From positions 1 through 32,806 of the forward strand of contig JASNJN010000012.1 of the NCBI GenBank assembly GCA_030180075.1: a stretch of DNA of 32,806 nt. Reading direction: 5' to 3'. Source of the stretch: Mikrocytos mackini (lineage: Eukaryota; Endomyxa; Ascetosporea; Mikrocytida; Mikrocytiidae). Each line of letters opens with the position of its first letter. Positions within the stretch are counted from its first letter, which is position 1. The notes under the pieces are model-generated. The model saw nothing but the letters and a program-made list of their open reading frames with translations, had not been told where the DNA came from and ran no database searches. The position numbers were made by a program, and so were the translations under genes. Positions 8,854-18,320 of the stretch are shown one piece after another.

Positions 8854-10694
8854 ACAATAATAAATATTTTCATATAATTATCTGGTTCCCTTACCTTTAT
8901 TTAAACAATCCATTGTGTTCTGCCAATGATTATACCGTTTTAAAATTCTAAATCTTTAAAAAATCAGATCAGCACTTAAACAAGACTACACAAGACTACA
9001 CAAAGTGTCCTTTATGTGTCTATTTATTGAAACCATATGTAAACTACAGTATATGCTACAAATAGGCTAATACTAATTACAATCCCCGTGATCGGCTCAC
9101 AGAATTATTCAGGACTTTTATATTTATGATAATACAAGCGTTCTTTTCAATGATGTTATTTGAATGGTAAACAGGCAAATGGAAGATTTGAACGGATTAA
9201 TTTTGAAATTAGATTCTAGTGGGTATTGGTGTGTTTGGTAAGATTAGGTTATGAAAATATAATATATGCAAGATTTAGCAAGAAAGATATGCATTTATTT
9301 CAGACCAATCCATTTCTGATTTGTTAATTTAGGAGTTATTTATAATGAAGTTTTTAATTGAAAGACATAACAAATGAGGATTAATTTCAAGATAATATAA
9401 CTAAGTATTATACAATATTTAATTCAGAAAATTATATCAATCTTGTTTAAAATTTGTCTTTATCTTAGTATGCAATAAATAATTTTATAAATGACATAAT
9501 AGCAAAATTTAAAAATAAATATAACAAATCAATAAATACAATGTTAATAATAATATAGTTAAATAAAGACTTTATGCACGTAAAATGGCCATAACTTTCA
9601 TTTAAACTTCTATATTCATTAATAACAATATAGTAACTAACTGTCCTTTAACTTTAAAGATTAAATACCTGTGTTTATCATCTTTGCGGTTAAAATATCA
9701 TTGCCATACTAAACACAAGCCCACCAACTTAATAAAGAATGGTATTCATTGAATATCCGTTTTAAAGACATTATTAATGGTTCCTAACGTTCCCATTATT
9801 ATTCAATGTGGTCTTTTTAAAAGACCAATCAGAGAGTGTATGAAAAGTTTGTAGTTTATAGGATTGTCTCTTATTTTTAGTATTATCTTTATACAACATA
9901 TCGTATGGTTGTATTTGAGAAGTTCAATCTTTTATGATATTTCTGGATTTATATGTGTTTATCGTCACCGATCAAAAATCTTAAAATAGGGAATCACAAA
10001 TAATTTGTTTACGTCAAGTTAAACATTCCAAATGTTGTAAAGATCATTTATTGTTGCAGAGAAATCTAAGTTGTCATAGGTGCGTCGGAAATTGGAAGTA
10101 TTTAGTTGTTGAGGTGTATTTAAATCGGTTAAGCTGTTTGAGATTGTTGTGAGGAGGGCTGAACGGGGGAAAGCGCTTTCATTCTTTTTAATTATTTTTA
10201 GATTGTGCTGTATATCCTTACAGGTTATTCTAGCAATGTTTTACTTTTAAAGATTTTAAATTTTTGGATGGGTGTAATAATTGGCAAAGGATTATGGATC
10301 GTTTAAATAAAACAATGAAGGTCAGATAATCAAATAGAAATGTTATGTATTACTTTTAAAAGAGAATGACATGTTTTTAGGGGGAATGAGCAGGAATAGA
10401 CGTGTCCCAAATATTTGTGTACGTCATCCCTTTTGGAAATATTTACGGAAATGAAAGAGGGAGAATATTGTAGTTTGTTCTGTAATATCACAAATAATAT
10501 AAATCCGAGTTTTTGGTATCCAACAAGTTAGTTGTATTAAACTGAGCATTTAAAATGTTGGGATTTGAACTATTTAGTGTAAAATCTTCAAGGAACTTGT
10601 TTTGCGAACTCCTAATTAGATCGCCAAAACTTGTTTTATTTCTCCGATAAACAATATTTTGTTTAAAATTATAAGCATATTTTGATCATTTGGA
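8854..10694. other. Long AT-rich stretch without a recognisable gene
   Basis: No frame longer than a few dozen codons looks genuine. A short direct repeat (CAAGACTACA twice) lies near 8982-9001. The part from about 10060 to 10460 is somewhat GC-richer and includes a 22-codon ATG frame at about 10387, probably a fossil of an unknown element. Nothing else can be supported. Confidence 0.5.
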
Positions 10695-10730
10695 GTGCAT
10701 ATTATGTTGCATATTTTAGAATAATTTTTT

Positions 10731-11224
10731 GCATATATATCCCATCTCTGATAATAACAACATTACAGAAGATGCGCCCATTCCTCATTCTATTTCCCGC
10801 CCCAACACATCGCAACCAGGCTTAGTTGAAACAAATAGCCAAGGCCCATACACTGAAATGGCTTTATCCAGGAACGAAGCGTTAGACGGGTGTTTGCAAG
10901 GTATTTCCTCCATCTATACAGACAACACACCATTATTCACAGACTGGGCAGCTAACGTTACCACTGCCGGTTATATGGGATGAGCACTCCGGAGCTATCT
11001 CGACCTCAAATGGTACGAGACGATTCGTTTCAACGACATCACTCTCGAGCTACCTTCTATTATCTCGATCGAAAGTTTGAAATCGAACTGCTACAAAGTA
11101 GTTAATGATACAATAAGGAATTTGTTGGCTGAGGAGATACACGCTCTATATCAGGACTGCTTATCCAATCAGACAGAGAAGCAAATGTCTCAGCTAGAAT
11201 ATGACATAAAAAGCATGGATTAAT
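10731..11224 (+). pseudogene. ORF upstream of the R2-like element, broken by one TGA
   Basis: The frame is open from about 10731, with no ATG until 10858, to a TGA at 10981. It then continues open in the same frame to a TAA at 11222. Read through the TGA it gives about 164 residues. The first half is Asn/Pro/Ser/Thr-rich. The second half looks helical and well-composed (WYETIRFNDITLELPS, later NLLAEEIHALYQDCL). GC content matches the reverse transcriptase downstream rather than the AT-rich surroundings. The likely reading is a degraded N-terminal or first ORF of the same retroelement, but no zinc finger, Myb or gag motif is recognisable. It may instead be an unrelated pseudogene. Confidence 0.35.
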
Positions 11225-11379
11225 CGTGTCTTCGAAGGTACATAATCCCTTAAACAAAAACAAAAGCCAGACGGGCCGTTGATCACATGCAAAACCATTA
11301 ACTAACCCTACTTACAAATCAACAAACATGAAAAAAATAAAATAAACACCAAACCCTAACCAAAACCCAACTATTAACA

Positions 11380-11546
11380 GGTTATCTGTTTCGTGTACTT
11401 TTTACAGTACACGCATATAATCAGGTTATCTGTTCTGTGTACTTTATATAGTACACACAAAAAACCATGCTATCTGTTTCGTGTACTTTTTACAGTACAC
11501 GGCTAAACTTAAGTTATCTGTTTTGTGTACTTTTTACAGTACACGG
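11380..11546. repeat. Four tandem 44-45-bp repeats, each with a stem-loop
   Basis: Units start at about 11380, 11424, 11469 and 11512. Each carries TATCTGTTTCGTGTACTTTT or a close variant, and a perfect 7-bp stem GTGTACT/AGTACAC around a 6-nt loop (TTTTAC three times, TTATAT in unit 2). The next outer base pair is C-G in units 1 and 3, T-A in unit 2 and T-G in unit 4, so pairing is kept while the bases change. That argues for a selected structure in RNA or cruciform DNA. A related AACAGGTTATCTGTTC without the hairpin occurs on the minus strand at about 16918-16935. The array lies between the upstream ORF and the reverse transcriptase. Confidence 0.8.
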
Positions 11547-11848
11547 CCTGTTGTGGAAAAATATTTTATACATTAAACTGGACACAGAGTAAATTATATG
11601 TTTGTAATTTATTATTAACCGTTTGTATCAAAAGAAAAGTTTGGTAATTACAATATAATATAAAATTGCGGAAATATTCATTAACATAATGAGTTCGTTC
11701 AATAAAATCATCAAAAGATCTGTTGTAATTCTGGTTTATTTACATTAATGTTGTGTATATATTAAAACTAAATATAAATACGAGTGTTTAACTACAATTT
11801 TGTATATTGCAGTCTAAAGACAAATAACATTGCATGGTTTATATGTAA

Positions 11849-13958
11849 CTTATTAACCATATTTTATCCATACAAGAAAACAGAGCCAGGTGGAAAATAA
11901 GAAACAAGCAACTCAACAATGACGTAGAACGTTTCGGCAAATTTCCACCGGCAAAGGCTCAGTCACTTCAATATGTGAAGATTCCCGAAAACCAGACACA
12001 CCTCACCTTTTGGAAAGGTCTTTGGCAGAGGGAATCGGACTTTGACTCCGAAGCTATGAGGAAAGCACTAGGTGATAGTGGGGTTGATAAACTAGAAGGA
12101 ACAGTCCACAATAAATGTCTTAAAGGAAAGGAAATCGTATCAGCAATCAGGAGACTAAGTCCCTGGAAAGCCCCGGGACCAGACGTGGTTCATGGGTACT
12201 TAGTCAAGAAATTGCAAGGCACCCTGATCCCAATCCTTAAAAGACTATACAATGAGCTATGGAATGGGAAAATGAAACCACCAATGTGGTTCACTGCGGG
12301 CAGAACAATTCTTTTCCATAAGAATAAGGATTCAGTAGAGCCCGACAAACTACTGCCCCATTACCATGCTCAATACCCTTTATAAGATCTTCACCTCCGT
12401 GATAGAAGGACGCATTATAGGGCCCATGTACGAGGCTCACAATTGGGACATGGACCAATGTGCAAACACTTCACAGAGGAGGGGGTGTCTCGACGCTCAA
12501 GTATGTAGCGAGAACATCGTAACGACTTTTCAAAGGGTATTCAGGAAGTCCTTAAACATAGCATACATAGACTTTCAGAAAGCCTATGACTCGGTGAGCC
12601 ACCAAGCTCTAGAGGTTATGTTAAGGTACATCTTTGTGACTGGAACTAGGAAAACTCAAAGGCTATTCAATACAGTGCGGACTCTCATGCGACAGTGGCA
12701 TACATATGTGGTTAACATTGGTGATTCACCCAAACGAATTGATATCGAGAAAGGAATATTCCAAGGGGATAAGATGTCCCCGACGTTATTCTGTTTAGCA
12801 CTTTCACTACTCAAACCCAAGGTCAATGGAGGTCCCGCACCATCCAACAACCTAAGGTGGAGTGCGAAAATATGCTATATGGACGATATCAAAGTATTTG
12901 GAGCTTCAATCAGTTCGCTGGAAAAGGAGGTCAGTAAGATCGCCAGACTAGGAGAACTACTAGGATTGAAAATAAACAAACAGAAGAGTGCAGTTTTGAC
13001 AGACAGACCGAGGGAGAGGCTTGCATTCACACAAGTGTTAAAGAGATTTCCACTAATGACAAGCGAGTGTAAAACCCAATACAAATACCTGGGTTTCAAA
13101 CAGGTCTGGGTCAACACAAACACAACGAAAGATGATTTACAAAGAGAAGCATACAGAAGAGTTAGGAAGATATGTAACTCGGGGTTAACCATCATCAACA
13201 TAGGCAAGCAACTAAGGGTTAGTGTAGGCCCACTCATTAGTTACATATCCCAAGCGATGATATGGTCCAACGCCGAGTTAGACAAACTCAGCCGGTTCGT
13301 CAGGAGGTGCCTCAAGATAAATGGGGTCCTTCCCTGGCGAATCTCCAATGGTCGATTGTATACCAATCCGAACAAAGGAGGGTTTGGGATTCCTAACTTC
13401 TTCGAAATTAACTACATTGCGTTAGTAGGTGCAGACAGGTACATGAACGATTTAGAAGAAGGGTTGGATGAGACAAAATGGGACATCGTAGATGGAGCCA
13501 GAACGCCCGTAAACTTAGCCCACGGTCAAGCTACAGCAGTGCAAGCAGCTCTCATTCTAGCAGATGAACCCTACAGAACGATTAGGACAAAGCTGCAGTA
13601 CAGGATACAAGAAATAAAATTCCCAGGAAAGGAGAATTGGTCTTCAGAAACGGAGAGAGAAGAGAAAGGACTGATCAAAATGGCTTTCCAAACCTCCTAC
13701 TTGGAAAAATGGAACTCTGCCAAATTGAGCTCAGGATTTAATCGGAGTCGGAAGGAAGCTGCGGGCTGTAGCTCCTATAGTCATATATGGCTGAAAAACC
13801 CCGGCCTCTCCAGAAGGGATGTGAAGAAGGTCCTACTCCTGCAAGACGGAATAGGATCCCACAAATCCTGGCTAAAGACCACCAACAGGGAAGCAGACGA
13901 CAGATGCAGAAGATGCGGCGGAGCTCCAGAAACTGTGGGACATACACTTGGAAAATGT
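11849..13958 (+). pseudogene. R2-like non-LTR retrotransposon reverse transcriptase, frameshifted and truncated
   Basis: The frame is open from 11849 without an ATG; the piece before the RT core contains NRARWKIRNKQ and later PWKAPGPDVVHGYLVK. At about 12347-12350 one extra base shifts the frame: the expected continuation DNYxPITMLNTLYK appears only after moving by one. From there the RT core is clear, with IDFQKAYDSVSHQ, GIFQGDKMSPTLFCLALS, the catalytic YMDDIKVFGAS, GLKINKQKS and a thumb/linker region. A CCHC knuckle follows (CRRCGGAPETVGHTLGKC). In R2-type elements a restriction-like endonuclease follows this knuckle. Here the element stops inside it, and the frame runs on into MITE sequence to a stop at 14028-14030. 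It is therefore a dead copy with no endonuclease. GC content is well above the surroundings. Confidence 0.85.
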
Positions 13959-14271
13959 ACGAATATTCGAAGCACGATTTTCAAAGGACACGAATATTCG
14001 AATAATCTTCGGAATTTTCAAATGTCTTAATATACTGAAAATTTTAAAATAAATTTATTTCAAATATCGATTTCGTTATCCTGGTTTAAAATCTAAATTT
14101 TACATAATTTTTTTATTCAATTCTAAAATTTAATTTTTTCAAATAAAAAGCGACGAATATTGGAATATTTTTTGAAAAATTTCGCAAAATTTTAAATTAT
14201 TTTTAAAAAATACTCGGAAAACGAATACCAAAAATTCAATTTTTGACGAATATTCGTATGTCCAATCTCTA
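13944..14271 (+). mobile_element. TAGAGATTGGAC MITE, copy lacking its left end
   Basis: The right end GTCCAATCTCTA is intact at 14260-14271 and the interior matches the full copy at 29866-30230. The first ~12 bases of the left terminus are absent. The join to the retrotransposon falls in a stretch (ACACTTGGAAAATGTAC) that matches the MITE itself (ACACTTGCAAAATGTAC) with one mismatch, so the crossover cannot be placed exactly. The retrotransposon does not resume after 14271, so this is not a simple insertion. Confidence 0.8.
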
Positions 14272-14398
14272 ATTATATAATAAAGAAATTTACACTAATA
14301 TTTTTCAATATAGTAAAGATTTTATAAAATTTTCAGCAATATATAATACCATCAATTTCAAACCAATAAAAACTTATCAAAAATTTTAGTTAATTATT

Positions 14399-16090
14399 TT
14401 ATTTCTTGTTATATCTGTGAATTTCAAAAAAACATTCAACACATAAGAAACATTCATCTTCACAACCAGGGCAATGATAATTTGTACGCTTAGCTTTCTT
14501 TCTTGCAACACCAGTACCTTCCTCATCTTTAATTTTCTTGTAACATTTTTGGCATCTTATGTTTTTCCGTGTTCCATGGAGCTTCAGATAATGGTTCTTT
14601 TGAAGAGAATCGTCTTTGTCTAATATCTGTTTTATTATGTTTTCCCTGAAATCAATCATAGATAGCTTGCCCCCCTGTTCTTTAAATTTAACAAATGCAT
14701 TGTTCATAGCGAGATTTAACAACAATTCAAAGGCTAGTTTCCTGTACCATTTCTTAGAGCGTCTTAAAACATCCCCATAGTGCGAATTCTGGTCGTTCAA
14801 ATCCACACCGGGCTTTCCTTCGTTGTAAAGCATCATTATTGGATGTTTATTTTAGTTTTCTTTGGTGTCCGGTGTGTATGGTCTTGTATTCTAGAATAAT
14901 ACCTCTCTTTTATCATTTACTCGTAATATTTCAACTCCCAATGGATGAAACATACTAATGTTTTCATTCTTTTTTAATTTTTTTTCAAATATAATCTTGG
15001 GAATACATTTCCTATTCTTTCTCAATGTACCCACAAGATATATCTTATGCTGGAGTAGATACTCTGCCAGCGCCATCGAGGTATAGTAGTTATCAGTCAC
15101 CAAAGTCCTTTCTTCGTACAAGTAATGTTGTACTAGATCCTTTACAATGTGGAAAGGTGTTGCTGTATGTTCGTTGACTATCGTTCCTTTACCAGTATAC
15201 ACAATAAACTTGTATATATAACTTGAATTATCGCATAATTTAAACAATTTAAACCCATATTTATGAGCTTTATTTTTAATATATTGTTTAAATAATATGC
15301 GTCCTTGAAACGGAACCATTGATTCATCAACACAAAACATGGATGCCGGTGATTTGTTTCTTTCAAAATTTTCATTTAACTTTTGTATAAGTGAGTCTAG
15401 TTTGTAGAGCCGAGAGCCATTCGGTGTCAAAGTAGAGAAGTGTATATTGCTTAGGATGCTCAAGAATCTCTCTCCTTTCATAGAATTCCTGATAAAGCCA
15501 CAGTTGAACAAAGTGTTATTGGACCAATAATGTTCATATCGTGGGAGTCTTACAATTCCCATATAAAGAACAACAGCAAAGAAAACCCATATTTCATCTT
15601 CATTCACATCTCTCCACTTATTAATTCTGCCATTAGTTGAAACCGAAGAGTCTTTCTTCTGGTTGGCATAAGTATTGGTACTTTGAACGATATCATCAAT
15701 GATATTGGAGCTAATAAACTGTTTCAGATAGTAGAGCTCATCTATATTATCGGGATTACTTCGAGGTGCTGCAAATAAGTGTTCATTGCTTCCACCAAAA
15801 CTCTGAAAGTCAACCCTCTCAAAACTCCACGGGAATTCAATGGTACTAGAAGAGTTGCGGGAACGAATTGCCTTTTTCTTCTTGATCGGGGAGTATTCTG
15901 TGTTGTTAAGTGCTAAATCAGCGATATTAAGAGATGTTGTCATTGGATTTTGCTGAGATATGTTGAAAGTTGTTAAATAAGTATTATTTTCTCTTAAGTT
16001 TGTTCTATGGTCGTATTCTTCTTCCGAAGATGGTAAATACTCAGAGTCACTCGTACTGGTTTCTTCTAAATCGAGTTTAAATTTCGTCAT
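14399..16090 (-). pseudogene. piggyBac transposase with two nonsense codons
   Basis: The frame starts at the ATG at 16088-16090 (about 399 aa to the first stop). It is interrupted by TAG at 14891-14893 and by a TAA 13 codons later, and continues in the same frame to 14399. Seen in order: an acidic Ser/Glu-rich N-terminus, the DDE_Tnp_1_7 core (YYLKQFISSNIID, DEIWVFFAVVLYMGI), the first catalytic Asp in CVDESMVPFQGR, the second in TLVTDNYYTSMALAEYL, and the third in GVDLNDQNSHYG after the stops. A cysteine-rich C-terminal finger follows (CQKCYKK, CPGCEDECFLCVECFFEIH). Without the two point mutations the protein would be full length, so inactivation is recent. No TTAA-flanked terminal repeats were identified around it. 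Confidence 0.88.
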
Positions 16091-16105
16091 TTTTATGAAA
16101 TTCAA

Positions 16106-16372
16106 ATTATATTCAATTATGATTCATTGATAAGACCATTTGATTGACATTATCACAAGGTTTAGAATAAGAATGGTTAATTAATTGAATAAGTAATCGA
16201 TCAATCGCATAATTAGTTATTTATATCTTATTTGCCCTTCTCTTTATCTTGTTTGTAATCCTTTCAAAACACGATCCCTTATGTGTTTTTATTATTTATA
16301 TACACTATAATGGTTAAATATCAGAACAGTCTCTTTAATTGGTAATACTGTTACTATTCCGAACGTCTTGAG
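16106..16372. other. Intergenic AT-rich sequence
   Basis: Nothing beyond AT-rich sequence upstream of the piggyBac pseudogene was seen. A TTAATTAATTG stretch near 16179 might mark an old TTAA insertion site, but no terminal repeat adjoins it. Confidence 0.4.
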
Positions 16373-16632
16373 TTATTGTGTTTCTTTTTTCGCAATGGGA
16401 TTGTTCTTTATTCCCTTCCCACAACACATTCAATCATAAATTGGCTAATAAAGGAAAGGGGTGTAGGTATTGTTCAAGGGAGATATATACTATCTCATCT
16501 CGTTCTCCTCACCTCGCCAAACATGATGGTCTTCTTCAATTTAAGGGCTGTGTTGCTTTTTGTAGATATAACTCCTTTGTATGGGTGTTTGAAGTACTTT
16601 GGTTTGTCTTTTTAGTGCGAATTGTCAATTAA
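16373..16632 (+). pseudogene. Fragment resembling a BED-type zinc finger
   Basis: A short open frame without an ATG (starting after the TGA at 16369-16371) contains KGKGCRYCSREIYTISS, then HLAKHDGLLQFKGC. The spacing C-x2-C ... H-x3-H followed by another Cys is like the BED finger found at the N-terminus of hAT transposases. The rest of a transposase is not found downstream. A second frame overlaps it and is a shadow. It is best read as the remnant of a second hAT element; the match is short and could be chance. Confidence 0.3.
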
Positions 16633-17450
16633 AAGGCTTTGGGATGATTTAGAAGGTCATCGTACTTTAATATTTTAGATTTCAAAAATTAATCCTAAAT
16701 TGCCAAGGAAAGCATATCGACGCATTTAATCTATTCAAGGCATTGAAACATGAGCGGCAGATATGTCGAGGCCACTTTTCCAAAAAAAATTTTTTGTAAT
16801 GTTCAATACAGAACAACTGCAATTTTTAAAACTTTGCTTGATTTACCTATATTTTATTTGTATCATATGTAAGAGCAGTATACTTGTGTTTTATAAACTA
16901 AAATTTTTTGCTTATGTAGAACAGATAACCTGTTAAAATCGGGGTAATTATGGGAGAAAATTTTTCAGAAATTTTGTTAAAATATATGATTTATACCAAA
17001 TCACATATTTTTCGACCCCTAGTCATAATATTTATGGAATATTTTCGTTCATTTGCAATCGAAAATATGAATTTTAACTAAAAATAATATTTATCCCAGT
17101 CTAGCATAATTATTGATAGTAGATATGTGATAAATGTTATATTATGTTGTTATAAAACAGATGGGCTATATATTTATACTATATTTATATAGTATTACGC
17201 TATGTTATTATATATTTATCCAATACTTTTAAATTTAGATTAAAATTACAATAAAACAACATAAATTTTAAAACTATAAATATAAAACTTATACGAACTT
17301 CTTTTACCCCTAGAAGTATAATTAATTTATGATTATATAAATTTTTAAATCAATATATTACGTTTCCTGTTCCAGTTTTCTTTGTCTATTATTCCATTTT
17401 GTTTATATTTATGATGCCACTTCTTCTAACATATCTTTTTATATTGAATT
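16633..17450. other. AT-rich stretch without a gene
   Basis: It contains only the second copy of a dispersed repeat (16955-17028) and a partial hairpin-array unit (about 16918-16935). No reading frame can be supported. Confidence 0.5.
16955..17028 (-). repeat. Dispersed ~75-bp repeat, copy B
   Basis: The reverse complement matches 521-600, including the ATGTGATTTGGTA core and the CCTAGT motif (here reading GACTAGGGG on the minus strand). It lies beside a partial copy of the hairpin-array unit. Confidence 0.55.
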
Positions 17451-17452
17451 GT

Positions 17453-17930
17453 TTATACAGGAATTACAAGGTCATGGTGTACATTCATCAAGGAGTCGTA
17501 TACATTAACATCGATTCTTCCTGTTTTATTTAATTCGCATACCATTCCCGATATTTGTACAAGTACTTCTCTACTATATTGATTAGCTCCATTTTTGTAT
17601 TTCCTATTGTATTCTATGCCCGGTCGCAATGTCCTGCCCATACTATTAAACCAATTAGTTTGTTGTTTGTATGGCATTTGTTTGATTCTTTTGTTCTTCT
17701 GTCCACATTTGACTGTTTACATTTATGTTCCTGCTTTGTAGTTGTCCTTATCGAGGATGAGTGTCTATTTGAACGTATACTCCATTTTCTAAATTGTTTA
17801 AGTGCTAACTGAATTTACATGTGTCGAATAACTTTCTCTATCATACAATGGTTTCGGATGATTGGGAAAACATTTTTATTTTGAGGCTTTTGTTTGTGAA
17901 CTGTTGTATTGTTGTCAATCGTCTTTGGGT
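17453..17930 (-). pseudogene. Gene fossil on the minus strand, family unknown
   Basis: The stretch 17453-17677 is open on the minus strand from an ATG for 74 codons and looks protein-like (YSREVLVQISGMVCELNK ... DVNVYDSLMNVHHDL). Upstream, other frames hold further protein-like pieces (LENGVYVQIDTHPR, then MWTEEQKNQTNAI), separated by stops and frame changes. This pattern suggests a gene broken by several indels. No domain is recognised and the upstream limit is uncertain. Confidence 0.3.
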
Positions 17931-18274
17931 TTTATTTAAATTTAAAATTTGAAAATAAACAAATCACTAATAAAACTTTGAAAAAGCACCTAATTTTATT
18001 TTAATAAACACAAGATAATGAGATAATTGATATTTAGGATAATATCTTAAAAAAGTGAACGCACAAATTTTCAAAAATAGTTAAATTTTTGAAAAGTAAC
18101 AAATTGATATGTTTCAAACTTTTCCAATAACAACCTTTTCGGTATAGATTGTTTATCTAATTTATTGATATTACATCTAACTATGGTGTCAATCAAATTT
18201 AATAAAAGCTCTTGTATCCTTTTCGGTGCCAAAGGGTTAAAGCATTTTTTCGCATATCTGTATGTTGTGTAAAA

Positions 18275-18298
18275 AATTTTCCGAAATCTAAATTTTTT
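18275..18298 (+). promoter_or_regulatory. AAATTT-type motifs upstream of the first membrane-protein gene
   Basis: Two AAATTTT blocks lie 23-46 bp upstream of the ATG at 18321. Similar AAATTT motifs precede the starts at 22475 (minus), 22502, 23937 (minus), 23973 and 32151 (minus), and a looser version (AAATTAATTTT) precedes 19938. This recurrence fits the short upstream AAATTT-like signals described for some microsporidia. No expression evidence is available. Confidence 0.4.
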
Positions 18299-18320
18299 GT
18301 TTCGTAGAGGAGTACATAAG

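Noticed and set aside
11340-11370. AACCCTAACC-like sequence as an interstitial telomere repeat
   Set aside because: Only two irregular units are present; not enough for a telomeric array.
11380-11546. CRISPR array
   Set aside because: The units repeat across their whole length without unique spacers, and the genome is eukaryotic.
12656-13237. Minus-strand ORFs inside the reverse transcriptase, and similar ones inside the membrane-protein and SET genes
   Set aside because: Shadows of well-supported genes on the other strand.
18231-18240. AAAGGGTTAA, which looks like a piggyBac end on the minus strand
   Set aside because: Only about 10 bases match, no partner end was found, and it lies in the promoter region of an intact gene; probably chance.
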